From Planctomycetota bacterium (GTDB lineage Bacteria; Planctomycetota; UBA1135; GCA-002686595): a DNA stretch of 16,663 nt. The stretch spans positions 1-16,663 of the forward strand of contig SCVU01000002.1 of NCBI GenBank assembly GCA_004296785.1. The letters are read 5' to 3'. The position numbers were made by a program, and so were the translations under genes. Of the stretch, positions 1 to 6,417 are shown piece by piece. Each line of letters starts with the position of its first letter. Position 1 is the first letter of the stretch. Below the pieces are notes generated by a model. It searched no databases and had not been told where the DNA came from. It was given only the letters and a program-made list of their open reading frames with translations.

Positions 1-290
1 ACGACGAGCTCCGGGTGCTCGCGCTTGCGGCGCTTGAGCTCGCCGAGCCACGAGTAGACGCGCTCCTCGGCGTGCTCGCGCACCGCGCAGGTGTTGAACA
101 GCACGACGTCGGCGTCCTCCATCCGCTCGACGAGCCGGTAGCCGTCGCGCACGAAGCGGCCCTCGACGAGCAGCGAGTCGTACTTGTTCATCTGGCACCC
201 GAAGGTGACCACGTGAACGGCCGGGCCCGCCGCGGCGGCGGAGGCCGGCGCGGACGAGGAGGCCTTGGTCGCGACGCGTGCGAGGCTCAT
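1..290 (-). CDS. miaB: tRNA-2-methylthio-N6-dimethylallyladenosine synthase MiaB, N-terminal part (runs off the left edge)
   Basis: The reading frame is open from an ATG at 290 down to base 1, so only the first 96 codons are visible. MiaB is a radical-SAM iron-sulfur enzyme that adds a methylthio group to N6-isopentenyl-adenosine 37 of tRNAs. The visible part is the N-terminal UPF0004 domain. It has the GCQMNKYDS motif with Cys32 and the NTCAVREHAEERV motif with Cys68, two of the three cysteines that hold the auxiliary 4Fe-4S cluster. The GCQMN and NTCAVRE wording favours MiaB over RimO or MtaB. An Ala/Ser-rich stretch of about 25 residues precedes the domain. The third cluster cysteine and the CxxxCxxC radical-SAM motif lie outside the window. 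The gene diverges from the bacilliredoxin gene across 50 bases. Confidence 0.93.
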   Translation of the reverse strand, partial: MSLARVATKASSSAPASAAAAGPAVHVVTFGCQMNKYDSLLVEGRFVRDGYRLVERMEDADVVLFNTCAVREHAEERVYSWLGELKRRKREHPELV

Positions 291-301
291 CGAAGCGCAC
301 C

Positions 302-330
302 ATCTTGCCACGCTCGCGCGCGGCGGCCAA
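302..330 (-). promoter_or_regulatory. Putative promoter of miaB
   Basis: Read on the minus strand, TTGGCC (330-325) is followed after 17 bases by CAAGAT (307-302), with 11 bases left to the miaB ATG at 290. The -35 matches the first three bases of TTGACA, and the -10 keeps the A and final T of TANNNT. No Shine-Dalgarno site is visible. The elements interleave with the plus-strand promoter of the next gene. This is a motif call only. Confidence 0.35.
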
Positions 331-333
331 GCT
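305..333 (+). promoter_or_regulatory. Putative leaderless promoter of the ytxJ-like gene
   Basis: TTGCCA (305-310, five of six matches to TTGACA) is followed after exactly 17 bases by CAAGCT (328-333). The ATG at 341 begins 7 bases later, so transcription would start at or next to the start codon. There is no convincing Shine-Dalgarno site. The first base of the -10 is C rather than T, but the overall geometry matches other genes in the window. Confidence 0.45.
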
Positions 334-340
334 GCGCGGA

Positions 341-676
341 ATGACGACGCGGCGCATCACGACGAAGCACGAGTACGAGGCCAGTTTCCAGGCCCCGCTG
401 TTCCTGCTGTTCAAGCACTCGCCGACCTGCCCGATCTCGGCGCGCGCGTTCCGCGAGTACGAGATCTTCGCCGCCGCGCACGCCGACGTGCCGACGGCAT
501 GGGTGCACGTGATCGACGAGCGGCCGCTCGCGCGCGATGCGTCCGCGCGCACCGGCGTCGAGCACCAGTCGCCGCAGGCGCTGCTGCTCGCGCACGGCAA
601 GGCGGTGTGGAACGCGTCGCACGACGCGATCTCGCGGACGTCGCTGGCCGCGGCGTGTGGGGCTCAGCGCTCGTAG
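341..676 (+). CDS. ytxJ: Monothiol bacilliredoxin-like protein, YtxJ/BrxC (DUF2847) family
   Basis: This 111-residue protein is close to the family length of about 108. YtxJ/BrxC proteins have a thioredoxin fold and in Bacillus remove bacillithiol from oxidised cytosolic proteins. The family motif SPTCPIS is present with the single active-site cysteine at residue 30, after the strand LFLLFKHS. The EHQSPQ segment around residue 74-79 gives the expected cis-proline of thioredoxin folds. The ATG at 341 was chosen because the fold starts just after it, and upstream in-frame codons add an unrelated Arg/Lys-rich stretch that runs into the promoter. The 3' end overlaps the convergent pterin enzyme gene by 13 bases. 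Whether this organism makes bacillithiol cannot be told from the window, so the true thiol partner is open. Confidence 0.85.
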   Translation: MTTRRITTKHEYEASFQAPLFLLFKHSPTCPISARAFREYEIFAAAHADVPTAWVHVIDERPLARDASARTGVEHQSPQALLLAHGKAVWNASHDAISRTSLAAACGAQRS

Positions 677-1155
677 AGATACACGCCGCGCTGGCCGGCG
701 GTTTCCTCGACCGCGACGCGCAGTCGCTGCACGACGAGGTCGGCGAAGCGCGCGGCGAGGCGCCGCTGCAGCTCGCGCGCGAGCCAGGTCGCGAAGTTCT
801 CGGCGCTCGTGTTGTTGATCGGCAGCACGATCACGTCCTCGCGCGGCGCGACGTAGCGCCGCTCGCGGTAGCGCACCTCGATCGAACCGTCCTCGCGCTC
901 GGCGTGGCGCAGCTCCGCGTGCTCGCCCGGCACGAGCCAGTGCTCGTCGAGTTCGTCGACGAGCTCGCGCACCACCGGCTTGACCTGCTTGAAGTCGATC
1001 ACGAGCCCGTGCTGCGACAGGCGCGCCTCGATCTCGACGTAGACGCGGTAGTTGTGCCCGTGGAGCCGCTCGGCGCTGCCGTCCTCGAAGATCAGGAAGT
1101 GCGCCGCGGAGAACTTGAAGTACTCCTTCTCGAGCTCGATCGACCAGCGTTCCAT
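664..1155 (-). CDS. 6-pyruvoyl-tetrahydropterin synthase / QueD family (COG0720) enzyme, PTPS-III-like
   Basis: This 163-residue T-fold enzyme acts on dihydroneopterin triphosphate. The zinc ligands are visible as His19 (FSAAHF) and His32 and His34 (LHGHNY). A conserved late motif, PINNTSAEN with Glu119, should bind the pterin. QueD enzymes carry a catalytic cysteine four residues before HGH (CxxxHGH). Here that position is Ala28, and Glu29 gives the ExxHGH pattern reported for PTPS-III proteins, which make 6-hydroxymethyl-dihydropterin and can replace FolB in folate synthesis. Folate rather than queuosine synthesis is therefore the better guess. The start at 1155 is preferred over an ATG at 1239, whose extra 28 residues are Arg/Pro/Ala-rich and cross the putative promoter. 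Confidence 0.85.
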   Translation of the reverse strand: MERWSIELEKEYFKFSAAHFLIFEDGSAERLHGHNYRVYVEIEARLSQHGLVIDFKQVKPVVRELVDELDEHWLVPGEHAELRHAEREDGSIEVRYRERRYVAPREDVIVLPINNTSAENFATWLARELQRRLAARFADLVVQRLRVAVEETAGQRGVYLYER

Positions 1156-1161
1156 GCGCGA

Positions 1162-1190
1162 ATCGAAGCACGCGCGCCGCGCGGCTCCAA
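1162..1190 (-). promoter_or_regulatory. Putative leaderless promoter of the PTPS-III-like gene
   Basis: On the minus strand, TTGGAG (1190-1185) is followed after 17 bases by TTCGAT (1167-1162), and the ATG at 1155 begins 6 bases later. The -35 has the leading TTG. The -10 keeps the outer T positions but lacks the A at position 2, so it is weaker than the others. No ribosome binding site lies upstream of the ATG. Confidence 0.35.
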
Positions 1191-1268
1191 CAGGAAACCG
1201 CGGCGCGCGCGGCGCCGGCCGGGCGCGGCGAGTGAACATTCGCCGCCCCGCGCGCGTCCGACCCGGGT

Positions 1269-1274
1269 TAGCCT
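1269..1274 (+). promoter_or_regulatory. Putative -10 element of the metalloprotease gene
   Basis: TAGCCT fits TANNNT and lies 22 bases before the ATG at 1297, which would give a short leader rich in C and T without a Shine-Dalgarno site. No -35 match is visible 17 bases upstream. The same hexamer followed by GG recurs before the gene at 15239. The rest of the 141-base divergent spacer (1156-1296) holds nothing else I can name. Confidence 0.35.
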
Positions 1275-1296
1275 GGATCCCCCCATTTCATTCCCC

Positions 1297-3393
1297 ATGA
1301 AGACCCCCGCCTCGCCCCGCGTCCTCCTCGCCACCCTCCTGGTCGCCGCCCCCGTTGCTGGGCCGCTCGCCGCGCAGCATGCGACACGGCCGTTCCCGCT
1401 CGCGCGCACCGACGGCGCGCTGCCCGGCCTCGACCTCGCCGCCGCGCCGGCGGCAGAGCTGCTCGCGCTGCGCGCGTTCGACTCGCTGACGCTGTCGGCC
1501 GCGCCGCTCGACGAGCGAGGCGCGCTCGGCACGCTCGAGCTCGAGCGCGTGCCGCTGGTCACGCCCGACGCCGAGCTGTGGGTCGACGGCGCGCTGGTCG
1601 CCAAGGGCGACGGCGCGCTCGACGGCGCGATCTCGGTGTGGAAGGGCCGCATCGCCGGTGCGAGCGACTCCGACGTGCTGCTCGCGTTCTCGCCGCACGG
1701 CACGCGCGGTTGGATCGCGCACGGTGGTCGGCTGCTGCACCTGATCGCCGAGCCCGGCGTCGACGGCACGTGGGCAGAGCCGCGGCACGCGCTGGTCGAC
1801 GAGGCGAGCTTGATCGCGCTCGGCATGAGCAACACGTTCAAGTGCGCGGTCGACGAACTGCCGCGCCAGCCGACGCCGGCGCCCGTGCACGGCAAGCCCG
1901 CGCCGCTCGTGTCCGGCGCCGACGCGACCACGGCCAAGCTCGAGTGCCGCATCGCGTTCGAGACCGACTACCAGTACTACCAGATCTTCAACGACCTCCC
2001 GGCCGCGCAGGCGTACGTGCTCGCGCTGACCGGCGCGATCAGCGCGCGCTACGTCGAGCAGATCAACACGGTGCTCGCGCTGCCGTACCTCGGGTTCTAC
2101 ACGGCGAACAACGATCCGTGGACGTCGCAGGACGCGGGTGGCAGCTCGATCGACGTGCTGTACGAAGTGCAGGCGAAGTGGTCGACGCAGGGACTGCCGG
2201 TCGACGCGGACCTCGGGCACCTGATCTCCGGCGCCGGGCTCGGCGGCGGCGTCGCGTGGCTCGACGTGCTGTGCGTCGGCGACTATTGCTACGGCGTCAC
2301 CGGCAACATCAACGGCGGCGTCACGTTCCCGATCACGGTCAATCCGATGAACTGGGACTTCATGGCGACCGCGCACGAGATCGGCCACAACTTCAACGCG
2401 CTGCACACGCACGACTACTGCCCGCCGGCCGACGAGTGCGCGCCGAGCGGCTACTTCGGCCAGTGCCAGACGCAGGAGAACTGCATCACGAACGGCACGG
2501 TGATGAGCTACTGCCACCTGTGCCCGGGCGGCACGTCGAACGTCACGACGTACTTCCACCCGTTCTCGGTGGCGGACATGCGCGCGCGCGCGGAGAACTC
2601 GTGCCTGCTGCCGTTCGAATCGATGGCGAGCACGAACCTCGGCTACTCGAAGTCTGGCTCGGCCGGCACGCCGAGCTACGCGGTCGCCTACGACGAACTG
2701 TCGAACGGGCTCACGTCTTCGTTCGCGTCGATCGCCGCGCCGACCACCGGCTTCCTGATCGTCGGTGCGACGAACCCGCAGATCCCGCTGTTCGGCGGCA
2801 CGCTCGTGCCGAGCCTCGACATCGTGCTGCCGTTCCCCGTCGCCTCGTCGAGCCCGCAGGTCGGCCCGGCGACGATCAACGGCGGCTTCACGAGCGGACT
2901 CTCGCTGTACGCGCAGGGCTGGTTCGTCGATCCGGGCGCGAGCGAGCTCGTCAGCGCGTCGAACGGTCTGCGCATCGACCTCGTGCTGCCCGATCCGCCG
3001 CCGGCGCTCGTGTGGAAGAAGCACCCGAGCAACGGCAAGGAGTACGCGGTCAGCGCGAGCAGCGGATACTGGGGCTTCGGCGAAGGCCTGGCGCGCCAGT
3101 ACGGCGGTCACCTCGCGAAGATCGACAGCGCGGCGCTGCAGACGTGGCTGAGCGCGAATCTCGGCGCACCGCTGACGAGCCAGGACGTCTGGATCGGCTT
3201 CCACGATCAGTTCACCGAGGGCACGTTCAAGTGGACCGCGGGCGGCGCGGTGACCTTCACGAACTGGAAGTCGGGACAGCCGAACGACTTCAACGGGCAG
3301 GACGTCGTGATCTGGGAGGCGAGCGGCCAGTGGATCGACAACGACGGGTGGGAACTGCACCCGGGTCTGCTCGAGCGCCCCGCGACGCCCTGA
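1297..3393 (+). CDS. Secreted reprolysin-like zinc metalloprotease with C-terminal C-type-lectin-like domain
   Basis: This 698-residue protein starts with a signal peptide (about 1-26, ending LAAQ). A pro-region follows to about 210, with a Cys at 183 that could act as a cysteine switch (speculative). The catalytic domain spans about 215-440. It holds the metzincin zinc motif HEIGHNFNALH at 360-370 and a Met-turn VMSYCH near 402-407, and is Cys-rich as in M12B-like enzymes. Residues 441-566 form a beta-rich module like those ending many planctomycete exported proteins (SASNGLRIDLVL near its end). Residues 572-693 resemble a C-type lectin domain: WIGFHD, FTNWKSGQPND and GQWIDN. It lacks the disulfide cysteines, as bacterial versions often do. 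The likely role is degradation of extracellular protein or glycoprotein. The reading frame continues open far upstream, but the signal peptide fixes the start at 1297. Confidence 0.88.
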   Translation: MKTPASPRVLLATLLVAAPVAGPLAAQHATRPFPLARTDGALPGLDLAAAPAAELLALRAFDSLTLSAAPLDERGALGTLELERVPLVTPDAELWVDGALVAKGDGALDGAISVWKGRIAGASDSDVLLAFSPHGTRGWIAHGGRLLHLIAEPGVDGTWAEPRHALVDEASLIALGMSNTFKCAVDELPRQPTPAPVHGKPAPLVSGADATTAKLECRIAFETDYQYYQIFNDLPAAQAYVLALTGAISARYVEQINTVLALPYLGFYTANNDPWTSQDAGGSSIDVLYEVQAKWSTQGLPVDADLGHLISGAGLGGGVAWLDVLCVGDYCYGVTGNINGGVTFPITVNPMNWDFMATAHEIGHNFNALHTHDYCPPADECAPSGYFGQCQTQENCITNGTVMSYCHLCPGGTSNVTTYFHPFSVADMRARAENSCLLPFESMASTNLGYSKSGSAGTPSYAVAYDELSNGLTSSFASIAAPTTGFLIVGATNPQIPLFGGTLVPSLDIVLPFPVASSSPQVGPATINGGFTSGLSLYAQGWFVDPGASELVSASNGLRIDLVLPDPPPALVWKKHPSNGKEYAVSASSGYWGFGEGLARQYGGHLAKIDSAALQTWLSANLGAPLTSQDVWIGFHDQFTEGTFKWTAGGAVTFTNWKSGQPNDFNGQDVVIWEASGQWIDNDGWELHPGLLERPATP

Positions 3394-3423
3394 CGCGCGC
3401 GCGCCCAGCGCAGCGGAATCGAT

Positions 3424-3459
3424 TTCCCGGCCGCGGCGCGGCGGCCGGGAATCCGTTTT
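3424..3459 (+). terminator. Putative intrinsic terminator after the metalloprotease
   Basis: TTCCCGGCCGC (3424-3434) and its perfect complement GCGGCCGGGAA (3441-3451) form an 11-base-pair stem with a 6-base loop. TCCGTTTT follows, so the T-tract is short. It lies 31 bases after the stop at 3393. Confidence 0.6.
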
Positions 3460-3486
3460 CGGGAACACGGGTCGAAATGCGTCCGT

Positions 3487-3492
3487 TATCCT
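3487..3492 (+). promoter_or_regulatory. Possible -10 element upstream of the exported-protein gene
   Basis: TATCCT sits 133 bases before the ATG at 3626 and is the best TANNNT match between the upstream terminator and the gene. No convincing -35 is seen. If used, it would give an unusually long 5' leader (about 3499-3625). That stretch holds no ORF and no strong hairpin that I can see, and it ends in an A/C-rich run without a Shine-Dalgarno site. Confidence 0.25.
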
Positions 3493-3625
3493 GGGGTTCT
3501 GCCTCCCCCACGAGAGCCTGCGGCCCCGTGCCGTCGGACGAAGGGAGGGGTTCGCAAACACGAACTGCCTGAACTCAACCCGTCGAGCGGGGCTCACCGC
3601 CGCTCTGTCCATCCACCAACACAAC

Positions 3626-4795
3626 ATGAAGAAGCTCCTCCTCCTGGCCGCTGCCGCGGTCGTCGGAAGCGCCGCGTTCGCACAAGCGGACCGCGACATC
3701 CAGTCCTACTCCGGCCCCGTGACGCACGTGGGCACCTTCCACGTCGCCACCGGCACGTGGACGTACGCGCAACCGGCCAGCGGCGCCGACGGCGCGTCGA
3801 CGGTCTGCTACGACAACGGCTCCGGCGCACTGTCCGCGACCACGAGCCCGAACACGACGCAGCTCGGCAAGGAGTACGTCGACTGGGGCACCTACGCGCC
3901 GTGTGGCGCCTTCGGCACCAACACGATGACGCAGTTCACCATCGGCTGGTGCGCGAACATGACGAACCCCGTCGGCGCGAACATCGAAGTCGCGTTCTAC
4001 AGCGGCACGAACCCGACGGTCGGTGGTCCCTACGGCGTGAAGGGCACGCTGATCCAGAAGTACGTGATCGGGCCCCTCGGCGGTTCGTCCGTCGCGGGCC
4101 AGCTGCAGGCCTTCACCGCGAACGTCGACATCTCCGGCTCGCCGCTGACGATTCCGACCGGTCCGATCGGCTGGAGCTACCGCATCCCGACCGCGATCAC
4201 CGGCACGGGCGGCACGGGCTTCGGCTGGCTGATGATCCCCGTCGCGTCGTCGGGCGCCGGCAACGTCGACCTGTTCGACCGCTACCTCGCCAACGGCACG
4301 TTCGAAGGCACGCTCTCGTTCACGACGGTCGGCATCGCGTCCTTCTACATGAAGATGTGGATGGACAACAATCCGCCGCCTTGCGCCGGCGGCACGAGCG
4401 AGTACGGCCAGGGCTCGGGCGGCACCATCAACAAGGGCGACCTGACGGTCGGCGGCACGGGCAAGATCGGCGGCAACGCGATCATGGCGTGCAAGAACCC
4501 GCAGACGGCGAACGCCAACACGAAGGCGATTGCGTACTTCTCCCTCGCGCCGGCCAACCTGGCCGTGCTCGACGGCGTCGTGCTGATCGACCCGGCGTTC
4601 TTCCAGCTCGACGGCCCGAAGAACTTCCCGTCGATCCCGGGTTCGGTCGTGACCTTCAACGAGCCGATCCCGAACGACGTGTCGCTGATCGACGTGCACG
4701 TGTACGGCCAGGCGCTGTACTACAACTTCACGCACGTCGAGCCGCTGCGTCTGACGGACGGCGCGATCGACATCCACATTCACAACTGCCCGTAA
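3626..4795 (+). CDS. Exported protein of unknown function with a planctomycete-type C-terminal module
   Basis: This 389-residue protein has a clean signal peptide: MKK, then a Leu/Ala core, with cleavage expected after AFA (residue 19). The mature part is rich in Gly, Thr, Ser and Asn, poor in Lys/Arg, and has six cysteines, consistent with a beta-sandwich cell-surface or secreted protein. I recognise no catalytic motif. The last ~90 residues (SLAPANL, VLIDP, VYGQAL, LRLTDGAIDIHI) resemble the penultimate module of the upstream protease (LSLYAQGWF, SNGLRIDLVL), which suggests a shared surface or cell-wall module. The start is fixed by the signal peptide. The ATG follows an A/C-rich stretch with no Shine-Dalgarno site. 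It is likely its own transcription unit, since hairpins lie on both sides. Confidence 0.8.
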   Translation: MKKLLLLAAAAVVGSAAFAQADRDIQSYSGPVTHVGTFHVATGTWTYAQPASGADGASTVCYDNGSGALSATTSPNTTQLGKEYVDWGTYAPCGAFGTNTMTQFTIGWCANMTNPVGANIEVAFYSGTNPTVGGPYGVKGTLIQKYVIGPLGGSSVAGQLQAFTANVDISGSPLTIPTGPIGWSYRIPTAITGTGGTGFGWLMIPVASSGAGNVDLFDRYLANGTFEGTLSFTTVGIASFYMKMWMDNNPPPCAGGTSEYGQGSGGTINKGDLTVGGTGKIGGNAIMACKNPQTANANTKAIAYFSLAPANLAVLDGVVLIDPAFFQLDGPKNFPSIPGSVVTFNEPIPNDVSLIDVHVYGQALYYNFTHVEPLRLTDGAIDIHIHNCP

Positions 4796-4819
4796 GCGGT
4801 CGGTCGTAGGAAACGGAAC

Positions 4820-4858
4820 GCGCGGCGCGCCGGAGCGAACAGCTCCGGCGCGCCGCGC
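4820..4858 (+). terminator. Strong hairpin, putative terminator
   Basis: A perfect 17-base-pair GC-rich inverted repeat (4820-4836 and 4842-4858) has a five-base loop GAACA. It begins 25 bases after the TAA at 4795 and is followed by TCGCTTTGTG, so there is no long U-run. The stem is very stable and symmetric. Termination or protection of the 3' end of the exported-protein mRNA is the likely role. Confidence 0.65.
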
Positions 4859-4863
4859 TCGCT

Positions 4864-4892
4864 TTGTGCGCGCCGCGCGCGATCGGTACAGT
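4864..4892 (+). promoter_or_regulatory. Putative leaderless promoter of the FkbM-family gene
   Basis: TTGTGC (4864-4869) and TACAGT (4887-4892) are separated by 17 bases, and the ATG at 4900 follows 7 bases after the -10. The -35 matches TTG of the consensus, and the -10 fits TANNNT. No Shine-Dalgarno site is present. The promoter begins just after the preceding hairpin. Confidence 0.5.
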
Positions 4893-4899
4893 CCGCCGG

Positions 4900-5730
4900 A
4901 TGGAGTTCCGCACCCGCTCCGTCCGCGTGCCGTCGCTCGGCTTCGAGTTCGAGATCATCGACGGCGACACGATCATCGGCCCGTCGATCGAGAAAGGCGC
5001 GTGGGAGCCGCACGAGACCGCGCTGTTCCAGGCGCACCTGGAGCGCGGCGCGCGCGTGCTCGACCTCGGCGCGAACATCGGCTGGTTCGCCGTGCAGGCG
5101 ATCCTCGCCGGCGCCGAGGTGCACGCGTTCGAGCCCGTGCCCGCGATCGCCGCGATCGCCGAGCGCAACATCTCGAACGCGAATCGCCGCGGGCCGGGCA
5201 TCGGCAAGCTCTACCCGTTCGCGGCCGGCGCGCAGAAGGGCCGCGCGTCGATCGCGCTCGCGCGCGGCAACCACGGCGACAACCGCGTCGTCGACGGCGC
5301 GGTGCCCTCCGACATGCAAGGCGCCGAGACCGTCGCAATCGCGATCGAGCGCGTCGACGACCACCTGTCGGGCCCGTTCCGCGTGATCAAGATCGACACG
5401 CAGGGCTCGGAGTGGCTCGCACTGCAGGGCGCGCAGAAGCTCGTCGAAGCGAGCACGCAGTGCGCGCTGCTGATGGAGTTCTGGCCCTACGCGCTGCGCG
5501 GCTGCAAGCCCGAGGAACTGCTCGGCTGGCTGGATCGGCTGGGTTACACGCTCGGCAAGGCGACCGCGGCGCCGTTCCCGATGCGGCCCGAGCGGATCCT
5601 CAAGCAGGCGCTGGCGCGCGATCCGGTCAAGGGCGGGCTCGATCTGTACGGCACGCGCGGCGTGCCGTTCCACGTGCTCGGCCTGAAGACGCGCCTGCAC
5701 GGGATGTGGCGCTCGAACCGCGAAGCCTGA
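4900..5730 (+). CDS. FkbM-family SAM-dependent methyltransferase
   Basis: This 276-residue class I methyltransferase has the glycine-rich SAM motif VLDLGANIGWFAV at 53-65 and the acidic residue after beta-2 in AFEPVP (Glu78). KIDTQGSE at 164-171 is the signature of the FkbM domain (usually KIDVEGxE). FkbM proteins methylate hydroxyls of sugars, polyketides or other small molecules; the substrate here is not predictable. There is no signal peptide, so it should be cytosolic. The ATG at 4900 is chosen over an in-frame upstream start near 4864 because that extension would cross the promoter and is not domain-like. The stop lies one base from the stop of the convergent pseudouridine synthase gene. 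No sugar or polyketide cluster surrounds it. Confidence 0.85.
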   Translation: MEFRTRSVRVPSLGFEFEIIDGDTIIGPSIEKGAWEPHETALFQAHLERGARVLDLGANIGWFAVQAILAGAEVHAFEPVPAIAAIAERNISNANRRGPGIGKLYPFAAGAQKGRASIALARGNHGDNRVVDGAVPSDMQGAETVAIAIERVDDHLSGPFRVIKIDTQGSEWLALQGAQKLVEASTQCALLMEFWPYALRGCKPEELLGWLDRLGYTLGKATAAPFPMRPERILKQALARDPVKGGLDLYGTRGVPFHVLGLKTRLHGMWRSNREA

Positions 5731-5731
5731 G

Positions 5732-6406
5732 CTAGCGCCGCGCGAGCGTCCACCACGCGCGCTGCGGCGGCTCGACCTCGAGCACGACGCGCTCGCGCCG
5801 CGTCGGGTGATCGAACGCGAGCCGCCGCGCGTGCAGCGCGATCGATGCGTCCGCGAGCGGCTCCTTCGCGCCGTACTTCAGGTCGCCGAGCAGCGGGCAC
5901 GCGAGCGCGCGGCACGCCGAGCGCAGCTGGTGCGGCCGCCCGGTCTCGGGCGCGAGCTCGAGCAGCGCCGGTCCGTCGCCGCGCAGCCAACGCCATTCGG
6001 TCAGCGCGTGCAGCGCGCCCGCGCGCGGCGCCGCGTACGCGCGCACGACGTTGCGCGACTCGTCCTTGTCGAGCCACTGCTCGACGCGGCCGGCGTCGGA
6101 AGCGGGCCGGCGCTCGACGACGCCGAGATAGACCTTCTCGACGCCGCGCTCGCGAAACTGCGCGCTCAAGCGCTCGGCCGCCTTGCTCGTGCGCGCGAAC
6201 ACGACGACGCCGGAGACCGGGCGATCGAGCCGGTGCACGACGCCGAGGTACACGGCGCCCGGCTTCGCGTGCTCGCGCTTGACCCACGCCTTGGCCCAGT
6301 CGAGCAGGCTCGCGTCGCCGCTCGCGTCGGGCACGACCGGCAGGCCCGCGGGCTTGGCGAGCGCGAGCACGTGGTTGTCCGCGTGCAGGATCGCGGGCTC
6401 GTCCAT
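5732..6406 (-). CDS. RluA-family pseudouridine synthase
   Basis: This 224-residue enzyme isomerises uridine to pseudouridine in rRNA or tRNA. The catalytic motif HRLDRPVSGVVVFA is visible, with the nucleophile Asp61; the more usual wording is HRLDRxTSG. GRPHQLRSA near residue 155-163 matches the conserved GRxHQIR segment. There is no N-terminal S4 domain, so it resembles the short RluA/TruC-like forms rather than RluC or RluD. The ATG at 6406 is preferred over a GTG at 6409 because the Shine-Dalgarno AAGGA is 6 bases from the ATG and only 3 from the GTG. It is the second gene of a two-gene minus-strand unit, 10 bases after the methyltransferase stop. Confidence 0.88.
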   Translation of the reverse strand: MDEPAILHADNHVLALAKPAGLPVVPDASGDASLLDWAKAWVKREHAKPGAVYLGVVHRLDRPVSGVVVFARTSKAAERLSAQFRERGVEKVYLGVVERRPASDAGRVEQWLDKDESRNVVRAYAAPRAGALHALTEWRWLRGDGPALLELAPETGRPHQLRSACRALACPLLGDLKYGAKEPLADASIALHARRLAFDHPTRRERVVLEVEPPQRAWWTLARR

Positions 6407-6412
6407 CACGCG

Positions 6413-6417
6413 TCCTT
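6413..6417 (-). promoter_or_regulatory. Ribosome binding site of the RluA-family gene
   Basis: AAGGA on the minus strand (6417-6413) lies 6 bases before the ATG at 6406 and touches the TGA of the upstream gene (6419-6417). It is one of only two clear Shine-Dalgarno sites in the window and fits translation of an operon-internal gene. It decides the start in favour of ATG over the adjacent GTG. Confidence 0.7.

Noticed and set aside
1156..1239. Longer start for the PTPS-III-like enzyme at 1239
   Set aside because: The extra residues are Arg/Pro/Ala-rich and unlike the family, and they overlap the promoter-like TTGGAG/TTCGAT pair.
265..1296. In-frame upstream extension of the metalloprotease
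   Set aside because: A clear signal peptide starts at 1297, and the extension lies across two other genes.
1578..3572. 664-codon plus-strand frame overlapping the metalloprotease
   Set aside because: Its Arg-rich low-complexity translation is the out-of-frame shadow of the protease.
1288..3699. 803-codon open frame on the minus strand opposite the metalloprotease
   Set aside because: It is Arg/Ala/Val-rich with no domain, and mirrors a real plus-strand gene with signal peptide and zinc motif. GC-rich codon bias keeps the antisense frame open.
6407..6409. GTG start for the RluA-family gene
   Set aside because: It is only 3 bases from the Shine-Dalgarno AAGGA; the next codon, ATG at 6406, has proper spacing.
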